A model generated the notes under the pieces. It made no database searches and was not told where the DNA came from. It worked only from the letters and a program-made list of their open reading frames with translations. Below are positions 18,223 through 26,290 of a stretch of DNA of 64,000 nt, one piece after another. The stretch comes from Natrialba hulunbeirensis JCM 10989. GTDB taxonomy: Archaea > Halobacteriota > Halobacteria > Halobacteriales > Natrialbaceae. Numbering within the stretch: the stretch's first letter is position 1; each line of letters starts with the position of its first letter. The stretch covers positions 29,382 through 93,381 of the forward strand of contig NZ_AOIM01000035.1 in the NCBI RefSeq assembly GCF_000337575.1. The letters run 5' to 3'. The position numbers and the translations under genes are program-made.

Positions 18223-19149
18223 ATGCCCGCACTCCGCGTCGACGACCTGACGAAATCTTACGGTCAGACGCTCGCGCTCGACGACCTCTCCTTCGAGGTC
18301 CGTGAGGGCGAGGTCTTCGGCTTTCTCGGCCCGAACGGCGCAGGCAAGTCGACCACGATCAATGTCGTCCTCGACTTTATCCGCCCGACCGCCGGCCGCG
18401 TCGAGGTGCTCGGCCGCAACGCACAGGCCCACAGCCGCGATATCCGCTCGCGGACCGGCGTCCTCCCCGAAGGGTATCGCACCTACGACCGGCTCACCGC
18501 TCGCCAGCATCTCGAGTTCGCCATCGAATCGAAGGGGGCTGACGACGATCCGGAAGCCCTCCTCGAGCGGGTCGATCTGGCAGACGCGATCGACAAAAAG
18601 GCCGGCGGCTACTCGAAGGGGATGGCCCAGCGACTCATGCTCGCGATGGCCCTCGTCGGCGAGCCCGACCTGCTGATCTTGGACGAGCCCTCGACGGGGC
18701 TCGATCCCAACGGTGCCCGCGAGATGCGCGAAATCGTCCGCGAGGAGAACGCCCGCGGCGCGACGGTGTTCTTCTCGAGCCACAGCATGGAGCAGGTCGA
18801 AGCAGTCTGTGACCGTGTTGGTATCCTCCGGAACGGCGAGATGGTCGCCGTCGACTCCGTCGAGGGGCTTCGTGACTCGGTCAGCGGCGGCACGACGCTT
18901 CGGATTACGGTCGACCGCATCGACGACGAGGCGGTGCAGTCCGTTCGCGCTCTCTCGGATGTCTCGACCGTCACCATCGGATCGGAACAGCCACCGACGA
19001 TCACCGCGCAGGTCGAGGGCTCGAAGACCGCTGTGCTCACCGCACTGGAGGACCACGGCGTCGACGTTCGGGACTTCTCGACGGAGGAAGCCTCGCTCGA
19101 AGACGTCTTCCAGTCGTACACGACGGGAACGGAGGTGCACGCGCGATGA
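18223..19149 (+). CDS. ABC-2 transporter ATP-binding protein
   Basis: A 308-residue ABC ATPase of the drug/NosF export type. Walker A is GPNGAGKST (residues about 38-46), the signature is YSKGMAQRL, Walker B is LLILDEPSTGLDPNG, and the H-loop is SSHSMEQVE. A C-terminal extension of about 80 residues (TVTIGSEQPPTITAQVEG) is usual for CcmA/NatA-like exporters. Its permease follows with a 4-base ATGA overlap, so the two are translationally coupled. The ATG at 18223 fits a TATA-like CTTATCG about 28 bases upstream; the longer upstream frame would include that promoter. Confidence 0.93.
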   Translation: MPALRVDDLTKSYGQTLALDDLSFEVREGEVFGFLGPNGAGKSTTINVVLDFIRPTAGRVEVLGRNAQAHSRDIRSRTGVLPEGYRTYDRLTARQHLEFAIESKGADDDPEALLERVDLADAIDKKAGGYSKGMAQRLMLAMALVGEPDLLILDEPSTGLDPNGAREMREIVREENARGATVFFSSHSMEQVEAVCDRVGILRNGEMVAVDSVEGLRDSVSGGTTLRITVDRIDDEAVQSVRALSDVSTVTIGSEQPPTITAQVEGSKTAVLTALEDHGVDVRDFSTEEASLEDVFQSYTTGTEVHAR

Positions 19150-20105
19150 GCACTGACGTTGGGTCCGGCGCTGGACCTGATACGACCGCAACCGACGCTG
19201 GAGCTGGCGCGACGGCAGGCGGCTCGCCGAGCAGTTCGATCAACCCGGCGAGTGTCCGCGCGGTTGCGAAGAAAGACTTTCGGGATTCGATTCGTTCGTG
19301 GGTGTTCTGGGGGCTGAGCGTCTTTTTCTTCACCCTGCTGGTTGCGACGACGGGCGTCATCTCCTACTTCGGTGAAGATATCGCTGCGCAGGGGGAGACG
19401 ACGGAGGCGCTCGTGGCCATGGTCAACGGGATCACGCGGCTGGTTATCCCGCTGATCGCGCTGATCCTCGGCTGGAAGGCCATCGCTGGTGAGCGCGAGT
19501 CGGGGAGCATCAAGGTCCTGCTCTCGCTTCCTCACTCCCGGAAGGACGTGCTTCTCGGGAAGCTCATTGGACGGGCCGCTGTGCTTTCGGTCTCGCTCAT
19601 CGTCGGTTTCGTGCTCGCGGCGCTCGTCGTCGTCGCGCTGCTCGGAAGCTTCGATATCGTCGACTACGGTGGGCTCCTCGTGATGTCGATCATCTACGGG
19701 CTCGCCTACACGAGTATCGCGGTTGCCGTCTCGTCGCTGACGCGCTCGACGACCGTTGCTGGTGCGGGGATGATCGGCATCTTCGTCCTCTTCTACATTC
19801 TCTGGGATACCATGCTCGTCGCGTTCATGACGCTGATGAATATGGGCTACTTGCCGGAAGGTGAAACGACCGCACAGGTCATGCTGTTCTTCAACAGCCT
19901 CGATCCAGGAATGGCTTACCAGAACGTCCTCTCGCTGGTGACGTCGGTGGGTGACCTCGACGGACAGACGGTGATGATGCTCGAAAACATGTTCGGTAGC
20001 GTGCCGTTCTATCTGCAGGATTGGTTCGCGTTCGTCATCCTGCTGGCCTGGATCGTCGTGCCGATCGCGATTGCGCTCTTCCGGTTCGATCGGGTCGACC
20101 TGTAG
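19146..20105 (+). CDS. ABC-2 type transporter permease
   Basis: A 319-residue membrane protein with six hydrophobic segments, e.g. VFWGLSVFFFTLLVATTGVI, VLSVSLIVGFVLAALVVVAL, GMIGIFVLFYILWDTMLVAF and WFAFVILLAWIVVPIAIALF. It has the NosY/ABC-2 hallmark between segments two and three (AGERESGSIKVLLSLPHSR). The first 35 residues are a Gly/Ala/Ser/Thr-rich cytoplasmic lead. With the overlapping ATPase it forms an exporter; the cargo cannot be predicted. Copper/nitrous-oxide genes are not present nearby. Confidence 0.9.
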   Translation: MSTDVGSGAGPDTTATDAGAGATAGGSPSSSINPASVRAVAKKDFRDSIRSWVFWGLSVFFFTLLVATTGVISYFGEDIAAQGETTEALVAMVNGITRLVIPLIALILGWKAIAGERESGSIKVLLSLPHSRKDVLLGKLIGRAAVLSVSLIVGFVLAALVVVALLGSFDIVDYGGLLVMSIIYGLAYTSIAVAVSSLTRSTTVAGAGMIGIFVLFYILWDTMLVAFMTLMNMGYLPEGETTAQVMLFFNSLDPGMAYQNVLSLVTSVGDLDGQTVMMLENMFGSVPFYLQDWFAFVILLAWIVVPIAIALFRFDRVDL

Positions 20106-20148
20106 AGCGACGCTTTCGCATTACCTTTTGTAGAGCGCGCCTTCCGCG

Positions 20149-20550
20149 TCACCCTTCGAAGTGGCTCACCCGCTCGGGTTCGATCGAGATGATGACGCGC
20201 TCGCTCTGGATCGGACTTTGATACTCGTCGTTGCCCGTGTAGCGCTGTGAGAGTTCGTCGATGTGTTCGCGAGCGTTCTCGGTCGTCACTTCGTCCACCG
20301 TCCCCGTCACTGAGAGCATCCGATACGGGTTGTCGGGATCGGTCATACTCACGGCGACGCGGGCGTCGTTACGTGCGTTTTTCTCCTTGCGCCGGTCACG
20401 CTCGGTGTTGACGAGCAGCCGATCCGTGTCGGCGTCGTAGTCGATCCACACCGGCGTCACGTGTGGTGCGCCGTCCGGTAGCAGCGTGGCGACGTGAGCG
20501 AACGTTTCCTTCTCGAACAGATCCTGGAAGTCGTCGGGGATCGAAGCCAT
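20149..20550 (-). CDS. pyridoxamine 5'-phosphate oxidase-family flavoprotein
   Basis: A 133-residue split beta-barrel protein of the PNPOx-like/F420-binding group. It begins with the typical DLFEKETFAHVATLLPDGAPHVTPVW and continues LLVNTERDRRKEKNARNDARVAVSM, the strand and loop that contact FMN or F420. PNPOx proper is longer and dimeric with extra C-terminal strands, so this is a general FMN/F420-dependent reductase or binding protein rather than vitamin B6 oxidase. Start ATG 20550 begins MASIPDDF; the upstream frame is non-conserved. Confidence 0.8.
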   Translation of the reverse strand: MASIPDDFQDLFEKETFAHVATLLPDGAPHVTPVWIDYDADTDRLLVNTERDRRKEKNARNDARVAVSMTDPDNPYRMLSVTGTVDEVTTENAREHIDELSQRYTGNDEYQSPIQSERVIISIEPERVSHFEG

Positions 20551-20679
20551 GTGATCCATACATCGCTTCGGTACTAAGTCGCGTGCCCCACATTGGTAGG
20601 TAGGATTTACTACACAGCGGTCTTCTCCGGTGCAGTCGGTCTTTCGCTGAATGATTCCCCGGTGCAGCCGACCAGTTAC

Positions 20680-20695
20680 CGATCGAAATATATTC
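20680..20695 (+). promoter_or_regulatory. TATA box of the split small membrane-protein gene
   Basis: AATATATTC at about 20685-20693 lies 25-33 bases before the ATG at 20718, the right spacing for a leaderless or near-leaderless haloarchaeal transcript. Confidence 0.55.
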
Positions 20696-20717
20696 GGTAA
20701 CGAACACATCTGATCTA

Positions 20718-20801
20718 ATGTCGGATAATCCAATCCTCCTGCGACTCAATCTGATTATCGCGCTGTTGAGCGGGCTCCTCGTTCTGGAGCTCATCTCTAT
20801 A
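20718..20801 (+). pseudogene. 5' part of a small membrane-protein gene split by the TnpB element
   Basis: The ATG at 20718 opens 28 codons of a hydrophobic N-terminus (LLRLNLIIALLSGLLVLELI) that then runs into non-coding DNA of the insertion element. The missing C-terminal half is found in frame at 22233-22339 (VVFPLAVITLPLLFPVAVIA...). Joining the two at ATA (20799-20801) and CTT (22233) restores one uninterrupted frame of about 63 residues with two membrane segments. This is a haloarchaeal-type small membrane protein inactivated by insertion. Confidence 0.75.
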
Positions 20802-22232
20802 CTAGAGAAACAAGGGCGAGTACCCCGACCCACCGAGGTCGGGGGTGAAGCCCGACACTCGGCCAACCTATCAACCGTATTCCATACCTTTACAAGACCG
20901 CAGTACGACGATTAGGGTATGCAGAAGTCGCTGACCAAAACACTCGTCTTCCAACTCCAACCCGACGAGGACGGTCAGCGACTTCTGGATGACGCCTTCC
21001 TTGAAGCCCGGCGCGTGTACAACGAAACGATCTGGCGAGCAAAGAACGGTGAGGACTGGGACGAGATTCGACAGGACTTGGAGTCTGACGCCAACCTCGT
21101 GAACAACACCGCACAACTCGTCGTACAGAAATCACTGGAAGCGATGGAGAACTACTACGAGTACGACGACTATAACCAACCCAGCCACACCAAAGACGGC
21201 ACATACCCGCTCCGGTCGAACTACGAAGAAGGCTACAACCTGTTCCTCAAAGACGACTGCATCCGCTATCGGGTCAGTGCGAAACCGTACAACCCGGTGA
21301 AGGGGACACTCAGTGGCTCGCTCGACTCTCTTGAACAACTCCGCCAAGCAATCCAATCCGATGAGTGGCGTGTTGGAACGGCGGAAGCGATGCAGCGGAA
21401 CGGAAACTACGAACTCCACATCAACATCACCCACACCGAAATCGAAGTCCAAGACAAAGCGGAGTCACGAACAGTGGTTGGTGTGGATAGTAACGAGGAC
21501 TGTATTGCTCTCGCTGCCCTCCACGAGAACGACATTGTTGACTCGGTGGTCATCGACTTCCCTGAAATCAAGAAAGAACGGCATCGGTACTTCACGATGC
21601 GAAAGCGGATGCAGAACGCCGGGAAGTCGTCATTTGATCGGGCGTTCGAGCAGAAGGAGGAACGGTTCGTTCACGACCAACTCCACAAAGTCTCTCGACA
21701 AGTCGTGGAGTGGGTGTCACTGTTCGAAACTCCCGTCATCGTCTTTGAAGACCTCAAAGAGATGCGGGACTCGATTGACTATGGCACCCGGATGAACCGT
21801 CGCCTCCACTCACTTCCGTTCCGTAAACTTCGGGACTTCATCACGTACAAAGCCGCGTTCCAAGGCATCCCGAGCGAGGAGATCAACCCTGAATACACGA
21901 GTCAGGCGTGTTCACTTACCAAGTGTGAGCATACGACTCGTGCAAACCGGAACAAGAAGCGATTCAAGTGCGTAGAGTGTGGCCGCCAAGACCACGCTGA
22001 CCGGAACGCGGCCATCAACATCGCCAAGAAAGAGTTGGAGAAACTGGATAGGAATGTGCCTGCTCTCAAGACGCTTCCCACTGTGCGGAAGTTGCGACGG
22101 CAGGCATCGGGCTGTGTGGACCAGCCGACCGTGACCCACGACACCGCCAGAGGTCATCATGCCGATGGTGTCGCGGGTGTGTCAGACTAATCCACGAGAA
22201 GCCACGGGCCACCGCGCCCGTGGCGGTTCACT
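20802..22232 (+). mobile_element. IS200/IS605-superfamily element carrying only tnpB (IS1341 type)
   Basis: The element lacks a TnpA transposase and holds one gene, tnpB. The left end includes a perfect 8-bp hairpin (CCCCGACC/GGTCGGGG, 20823-20844) and the right end a perfect 9-bp hairpin (GCCACGGGC/GCCCGTGGC, 22201-22224) followed by GGTTCAC, features of subterminal structures in this family. There are no terminal inverted repeats and no target duplication, as expected for single-strand transposition. Boundaries are set by restoring the reading frame of the interrupted gene and may be off by a few bases. Without TnpA it needs a transposase in trans. Confidence 0.82.
20919..22190 (+). CDS. 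tnpB: TnpB, RNA-guided nuclease of IS605-type element
   Basis: A 423-residue TnpB, ancestor-like relative of Cas12. The RuvC residues are in place: Asp in VVGVDSNEDCIALA (about 191), Glu in VIVFEDLKEM (about 280) and Asp in QDHADRNAAINIA (about 361). A zinc ribbon is present as C-X4-C (CSLTKC) plus C-X2-C (CVEC). The N-terminal REC/WED part starts KTLVFQLQPDEDG. The full length and intact motifs suggest it is active. Its omega-RNA would overlap the gene's 3' end and run through the right-end hairpin, with the guide taken from DNA beyond 22232. Family function: cleavage of the empty donor site to retain the element. Confidence 0.9.
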   Translation: MQKSLTKTLVFQLQPDEDGQRLLDDAFLEARRVYNETIWRAKNGEDWDEIRQDLESDANLVNNTAQLVVQKSLEAMENYYEYDDYNQPSHTKDGTYPLRSNYEEGYNLFLKDDCIRYRVSAKPYNPVKGTLSGSLDSLEQLRQAIQSDEWRVGTAEAMQRNGNYELHINITHTEIEVQDKAESRTVVGVDSNEDCIALAALHENDIVDSVVIDFPEIKKERHRYFTMRKRMQNAGKSSFDRAFEQKEERFVHDQLHKVSRQVVEWVSLFETPVIVFEDLKEMRDSIDYGTRMNRRLHSLPFRKLRDFITYKAAFQGIPSEEINPEYTSQACSLTKCEHTTRANRNKKRFKCVECGRQDHADRNAAINIAKKELEKLDRNVPALKTLPTVRKLRRQASGCVDQPTVTHDTARGHHADGVAGVSD

Positions 22233-22255
22233 CTTCCGTCAGACGTAGTGTTCCC
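22100..22255 (+). ncRNA. probable omega-RNA of TnpB, guide in flanking host DNA
   Basis: By analogy with characterised IS605 elements, the omega-RNA scaffold comprises the last part of tnpB and the right end, here including the 9-bp hairpin at 22201-22224. The guide would begin right after the element (about 22233), reading CTTCCGTCAGACGTAGTGTT. The 5' boundary is a guess. Confidence 0.45.
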
Positions 22256-22339
22256 GCTAGCTGTGATTACGTTACCACTGCTCTTTCCAGTCGCCGTTAT
22301 CGCGGTTGTCCGACTCGCAGTCGGTGCAACTACGTAGAT
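22233..22339 (+). pseudogene. 3' part of the split small membrane-protein gene
   Basis: In frame from 22233, the sequence reads LPSDVVFPLAVITLPLLFPV and continues to GATT and stop TAG at 22337-22339. It has no start codon or promoter of its own in a useful place and is the missing C-terminal membrane segment of the gene starting at 20718. Confidence 0.7.
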
Positions 22340-22468
22340 TTGACTTTGTCGAACATATCACTGAACGGTCTGTTCTAGTGGGAGTGCTGAATACAGAGAA
22401 CAGTTCCATCGCTCATCAGTCGTTGGCTGTGAGCGACTCAGCGGGTGAGTTTCCCAGACAACAACTGG

Positions 22469-22891
22469 TCAGTCTTCGTTCGAGAGTGGTACGATAGTCA
22501 GCGGAATCTGCGTCTGTTCCGCGAGTTGCTCGGTCGTCCGTCCGAAGATTGTTGCCTCGAGTTGTCCGGCACCACTCTGTCCGACGAGAATTAGATCCGC
22601 ATCAATTTCAGCAGCATACGCCAGCAAGGCATCAGCAGGGTCGCCTCGACGAACTTCGGCCGTGATGTCGTCATTCCCGGTTGTTTTTGTAATGTTTTCA
22701 ATGAGGGTCGCCTTCGCCTGATTCAGTTCATCCACTTCGGTGACGCTGAACCGCATCGGGTTCGCCGTCGAATCGACAACCGTGATGACGTGGAGGGTTG
22801 CCCCAACAGCTTGCGACAGTTCGACAGCGTGTTCAAGCGCTTTCTGTGCGAAGTCACTCCCATCTACGCCAACCAGAAGCGTATCGTACAT
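22469..22891 (-). CDS. universal stress protein (UspA family)
   Basis: A 140-residue UspA domain. It begins YDTLLVGVDGSDFAQKALEH, the canonical first strand with Asp that binds ATP, and ends with the nucleotide loop GQSGAGQLEATIFGRTTEQL, matching G-2x-G-9x-G-(S/T). The final strand is PLTIVPLS. Such proteins are cytoplasmic dimers bound to ATP, of general stress function. It is on the same strand as ligA, 170 bases downstream of it, but the spacer is repeat-rich and an own promoter is likely. Confidence 0.9.
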   Translation of the reverse strand: MYDTLLVGVDGSDFAQKALEHAVELSQAVGATLHVITVVDSTANPMRFSVTEVDELNQAKATLIENITKTTGNDDITAEVRRGDPADALLAYAAEIDADLILVGQSGAGQLEATIFGRTTEQLAEQTQIPLTIVPLSNED

Positions 22892-22904
22892 GTGAAATCG
22901 TTGT

Positions 22905-23040
22905 ACACCAATCCGCTTCGGCGTTCTGGTTGCCGTCTTCGTTCCAGTTGCCGTTCTCGTCCCCGTTCTGGTTGCCGTTCTCGTTCTCGTCCTCGTCCCC
23001 GTCTCCGTCCCCATTTTCGTCCCAATCCCCGTTCTAGACT
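22905..23040. repeat. imperfect hexamer tandem repeat between ligA and uspA
   Basis: About 110 bases of degenerate 6-base repeats (CCGTTC/TCGTTC/CTCGTC). On the minus strand one frame reads an alternating D/E/N/G run like the linkers of haloarchaeal lipoproteins and opens directly after a TAG, so it may be a relic of such a linker. It is not CRISPR: there are no conserved repeats with unique spacers. Confidence 0.65.
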
Positions 23041-23061
23041 CGCCACCACCGATCCACTCTC

Positions 23062-25158
23062 CTACGATCCAAGATCGATCCCACGCTCTGCCAGCAGCTC
23101 GCGGAACTCGCCCTCGTCGATGATCGGCACGTCGTTTTCCTCGGCGTCCTCGCGCTTCGTCGCACCCGGATTCTCGCCGACGATGAGGTAGTCCGTATTC
23201 CCAGATACACTTCCTGTCGCGTTCGCGCCGTGGGCTTCAACCGTCTCCTGAGCCTCGCTGCGGGTCACATCGGCGAGCGACCCCGTAAAGACGAACGTCA
23301 GACCGTCGAGTTCGTCGCCGCCGGACTCGAGTACCGTCTCCTGTGGCGAGACGTGAGCGAGAATGTCGGCCACTGCTGCGGCGTTCGCCTCGCTCGCGAA
23401 GAACTCGTGAATCGTCTCCGCGACTGTCTCGCCCACGTCGTCGACGCCCTCGAGTGCCGCCGGGTCGTCCTCGGCGGCCTCACGGACCGCCTCGAACGTG
23501 CCGAACTCGCGGGCGAGTTCGCGTGCCGTCGTCGGTCCCACGTGGGGGATACCAAGTGCTGAGAGGAAGTCAGCGAGCGGCGGCTCGCGGCTGGCGTCGA
23601 TCTCCGACAGGAGGTTCTCGGCGCTGGTTTCACCCCAGCCCTCAAGTGTGGTCAGATCTTCGCGCTCGAGTTCGTAGAGGTCGGCAATAGACTCGACGAG
23701 TCCGGCGTCGACGAGTTGGCGGACGCTCTGTTCGCCGAGGCCCTCCAGATCGAGGCCGCCGTCGCTCGCGTAGTACTCGATAGAGCGCCGAAGCTGGGCA
23801 TCACAGGCCAATCCACCGGTACAGAACGCCATCGGCCCGTCACGTTCGATCGCGCTGTCGCAGACGGGACAGTGGTCGGGGAGTTCGTAGTGACTCTCGG
23901 GTTCGTTCTCCGCCCCCTTCTCGATGACTTCCTCGACGTAGGGAATCACGTCGCCCGCACGCTGGACGCGAACCGTGTCGCCGATATCGACGTTTTTCTC
24001 GGCGATTTCCTCGGGGTTGTGCAAACTCGCACGCGAGACGGTGACGCCGCCGACGTCGACCGGTTCGAGCAGGGCGACGGGCGTTACCCGACCGGTACGA
24101 CCGATCTGGACGGCCACGTCGGCAATCGGAGTCACTTCGGCACGGGCGGGGAACTTGTAGGCGAAGGCGTAGCGGTCGTGTCTGGCCGTTCGGCCGAGTT
24201 CCTCGCGAGCGTCGCGGTCGTCGACCTTGATCACGGTGCCGTCGATTTCGTAGTTCAGGTCGTCTCGGGCCTCGAGCATCCGGTCGCGGTACGCGATGGC
24301 GTCGTCGATGTCGTCGACAATCTCGACATGGTCCGTGACTCGCAGGCCGAACTCGGGGAACCGCTCGAGTTCCTCGCGATGGCTGTCCTCGAGTTCACTC
24401 GCTGCGAGCACGTCGAAGTAGAAGACGTCGAGCGGGCGCTCGGCGACGATTTCGGGGTCGAGCTGGCGGATGGTGCCAGCGGTCGCGTTGCGCGGGTTGG
24501 CGAAGGGGTCCTCGCCGCGTTCGATTCGCTCGCGGTTGTGCTCCTGAAAGGCGTCTTTCGGCATGAAGACCTCGCCGCGGACCACGAGGAAGTCGGGGTA
24601 GTCGCCGTGGAGTTTCTGTGGAACCGAGCCGATGGTGCGGGCGTTTTGCGTCACGTCGTCGCCTTCGCGGCCGTCGCCGCGGGTGACGGCGCGTTGGAGG
24701 CTGCCGTCCTCGTAGACGAACTCCATCGAGACGCCGTCGAACTTGGGCTCACAGACGTAGTCGACCGCTCCGACCTCGCGCCGGACGCGCTCGTCGAACT
24801 CACGAACATCGGCCTCCTCGCCGCTCTGGTCGATCGAGAGCATCGGTGCCTCGTGGTCGACCGTCTCGAAGGCCTCGATCGGTTCGCCGCCGACGCTCCT
24901 CGTTGGACTGTCGGGGTGACTGCAATCGAATGCGGACTCGAGTACCTGCAGTCGCTCGAACAGCGCGTCGTAGGTCCGGTCGGCGATGAGCGGGTCGTTT
25001 TCGACGTAGTACCGGCGGTCGTGTTCGCGGATGGCCTCGCGGAGCAACTCGACCTGCTCGCGGACCTCGGCCTCGGTGAGGTCATCGACCGGATCGAATT
25101 CGGTCGACGGATTCCGAAGGTAGGGGTTCTCGTCGGCGTCCGAATCGGCGGCTGGCAT
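23062..25158 (-). CDS. ligA: NAD+-dependent DNA ligase
   Basis: A 698-residue bacterial-type ligase that seals nicks using NAD+. Domain Ia has the NMN-binding Tyr pair (HDRRYYVENDPLIADRTYD), the adenylation site is K139 in EPKFDG, followed by GDGREGDDVT and the OB fold. The zinc finger (CPVCDSAIERDGPMAFC, then C) is about residue 418-440, tandem HhH motifs follow (LEGLGEQSV; LEGWGETSA; GIPHVGPTTA), and a BRCT domain (LDGLTFVFTGSL) ends the protein. An N-terminal acidic extension of 25 residues is the only addition. Archaea normally use ATP-dependent ligase, so this gene was gained from bacteria. Confidence 0.95.
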   Translation of the reverse strand: MPAADSDADENPYLRNPSTEFDPVDDLTEAEVREQVELLREAIREHDRRYYVENDPLIADRTYDALFERLQVLESAFDCSHPDSPTRSVGGEPIEAFETVDHEAPMLSIDQSGEEADVREFDERVRREVGAVDYVCEPKFDGVSMEFVYEDGSLQRAVTRGDGREGDDVTQNARTIGSVPQKLHGDYPDFLVVRGEVFMPKDAFQEHNRERIERGEDPFANPRNATAGTIRQLDPEIVAERPLDVFYFDVLAASELEDSHREELERFPEFGLRVTDHVEIVDDIDDAIAYRDRMLEARDDLNYEIDGTVIKVDDRDAREELGRTARHDRYAFAYKFPARAEVTPIADVAVQIGRTGRVTPVALLEPVDVGGVTVSRASLHNPEEIAEKNVDIGDTVRVQRAGDVIPYVEEVIEKGAENEPESHYELPDHCPVCDSAIERDGPMAFCTGGLACDAQLRRSIEYYASDGGLDLEGLGEQSVRQLVDAGLVESIADLYELEREDLTTLEGWGETSAENLLSEIDASREPPLADFLSALGIPHVGPTTARELAREFGTFEAVREAAEDDPAALEGVDDVGETVAETIHEFFASEANAAAVADILAHVSPQETVLESGGDELDGLTFVFTGSLADVTRSEAQETVEAHGANATGSVSGNTDYLIVGENPGATKREDAEENDVPIIDEGEFRELLAERGIDLGS

Positions 25159-25304
25159 CGTTGTCGGAGCTATCGAACTCCCCCTTCCTAAAGTCGCTGA
25201 CTCGGAACGTCGGTTGCCGTTCGTTGCTCACCGCAGTGGGTTCGTCGCTCGCTCTGGCGGGGTCGGCTGTGCGGTGGGTGTCTGCGGGGACGGATACCCA
25301 GTCC

Positions 25305-25311
25305 TTTACCC
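25305..25311 (+). promoter_or_regulatory. putative TATA element of rio1
   Basis: TTTACC stands about 30 bases before the rio1 ATG at 25337, consistent with leaderless transcription. Confidence 0.4.
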
Positions 25312-25336
25312 GCTTGCACCTCTTAGATACGAGTAG

Positions 25337-26212
25337 ATGGGACAGGGCACGGACGCGGAGTACGGGTTGGTCGATCTCGAGGAGGCCGAGACACCTGGCG
25401 ACGAGTGGGAGGAAATCGACGTTTCGGACACCGAGGCCGACCGGATCGCCCGCAAGCGCGACCGCAAATTCGAGCAGTTCGAGGAGCGGATCAAAGACGC
25501 CGATCAGTTCAAAGTCGAGCAGTCGGTGTTCGACGACGCGACGCTGGCGGCGCTCTATAAGCTAGTCCAGGACGGCTACGTCGAGGCCTTCGGCGGCCCG
25601 CTCTCGACCGGTAAGGAGGCAAACGTCTACCATGCGCTCGGCGACGACCGCGATGTCGCCGTCAAAGTGTACCGGATCAACGCTTCGAACTTCCGGCACA
25701 TGCGCGACTATCTCGAAGGCGACCCGCGCTTCGAGGGGCTGGGCGGCAAAAAGAAGGACGTCGTCCTCGCCTGGACGAAAAAGGAGTACGCGAACCTCAT
25801 GCGGGCCGAGAAAGCGGGCGTTCGCGTTCCCGAACCGATCGCTACCGAGCGCAACGTCCTCCTCATGGAGTACATCGGCAACGAGGACGGCCGCGCAAAG
25901 CGCCTCGGCGAGGTCCACATCGAGAACCCCCAGACCGCCTACGAAGTCATGCGCGAGTACATGCGCCGCCTCTACGCGGCCGGCCTCATTCACGGAGATC
26001 TGAGCGAATACAACGTCGTCTTCCACGAGGGCCAACTCGTCGTCATCGACCTCGGGCAGGCCGTCACCGTTCACCACCCGAACAGTCGCACCTTCTTAGA
26101 ACGCGACTGTGAGAACGTCGCGAACTTCTTTTCCCGACAGGGGCTCGAGACCGATGCCGAGGAGCTACTCGAGTTCGTCACTGATCCGGAGCCGGATCCG
26201 TCCCGAGACTGA
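25337..26212 (+). CDS. rio1: RIO1-family atypical serine kinase
   Basis: A 291-residue RIO1-type kinase, which in archaea acts in late maturation of the small ribosomal subunit. The flexible-P-loop STGKEANVYHA, catalytic Lys in VAVKVYRI, hinge LLMEYIGNEDG, catalytic loop LIHGDLSEYNVV and metal-binding DLGQAV are all present in order. The first 50 acidic residues are a haloarchaeal extension. The gene is a few kilobases from a KH-domain protein and thermosome gene on the same strand, with a lipoprotein, trpS and a phosphoesterase between. Confidence 0.93.
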   Translation: MGQGTDAEYGLVDLEEAETPGDEWEEIDVSDTEADRIARKRDRKFEQFEERIKDADQFKVEQSVFDDATLAALYKLVQDGYVEAFGGPLSTGKEANVYHALGDDRDVAVKVYRINASNFRHMRDYLEGDPRFEGLGGKKKDVVLAWTKKEYANLMRAEKAGVRVPEPIATERNVLLMEYIGNEDGRAKRLGEVHIENPQTAYEVMREYMRRLYAAGLIHGDLSEYNVVFHEGQLVVIDLGQAVTVHHPNSRTFLERDCENVANFFSRQGLETDAEELLEFVTDPEPDPSRD

Positions 26213-26290
26213 CCTGAGGGTAGCAGCTTCCTCAAAGAGACGTTTCACCTTCCTGAAGATACTTGTCTGGTCCCGTCGTGCGTGTTCGTA

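Noticed and set aside
20919-22190. Cas12-type CRISPR effector
   Set aside because: Length, position between IS-type hairpins and the lack of CRISPR repeats identify it as TnpB.
22201-22231. Ordinary rho-independent terminator after tnpB
   Set aside because: The hairpin has no T-run and sits at the expected right end of an IS605-type element followed by GGTTCAC, so it is taken as a transposon end.
22905-23040. CRISPR array
   Set aside because: Units are 6 bases with continuous drift and no spacers, and no cas genes are in the window.
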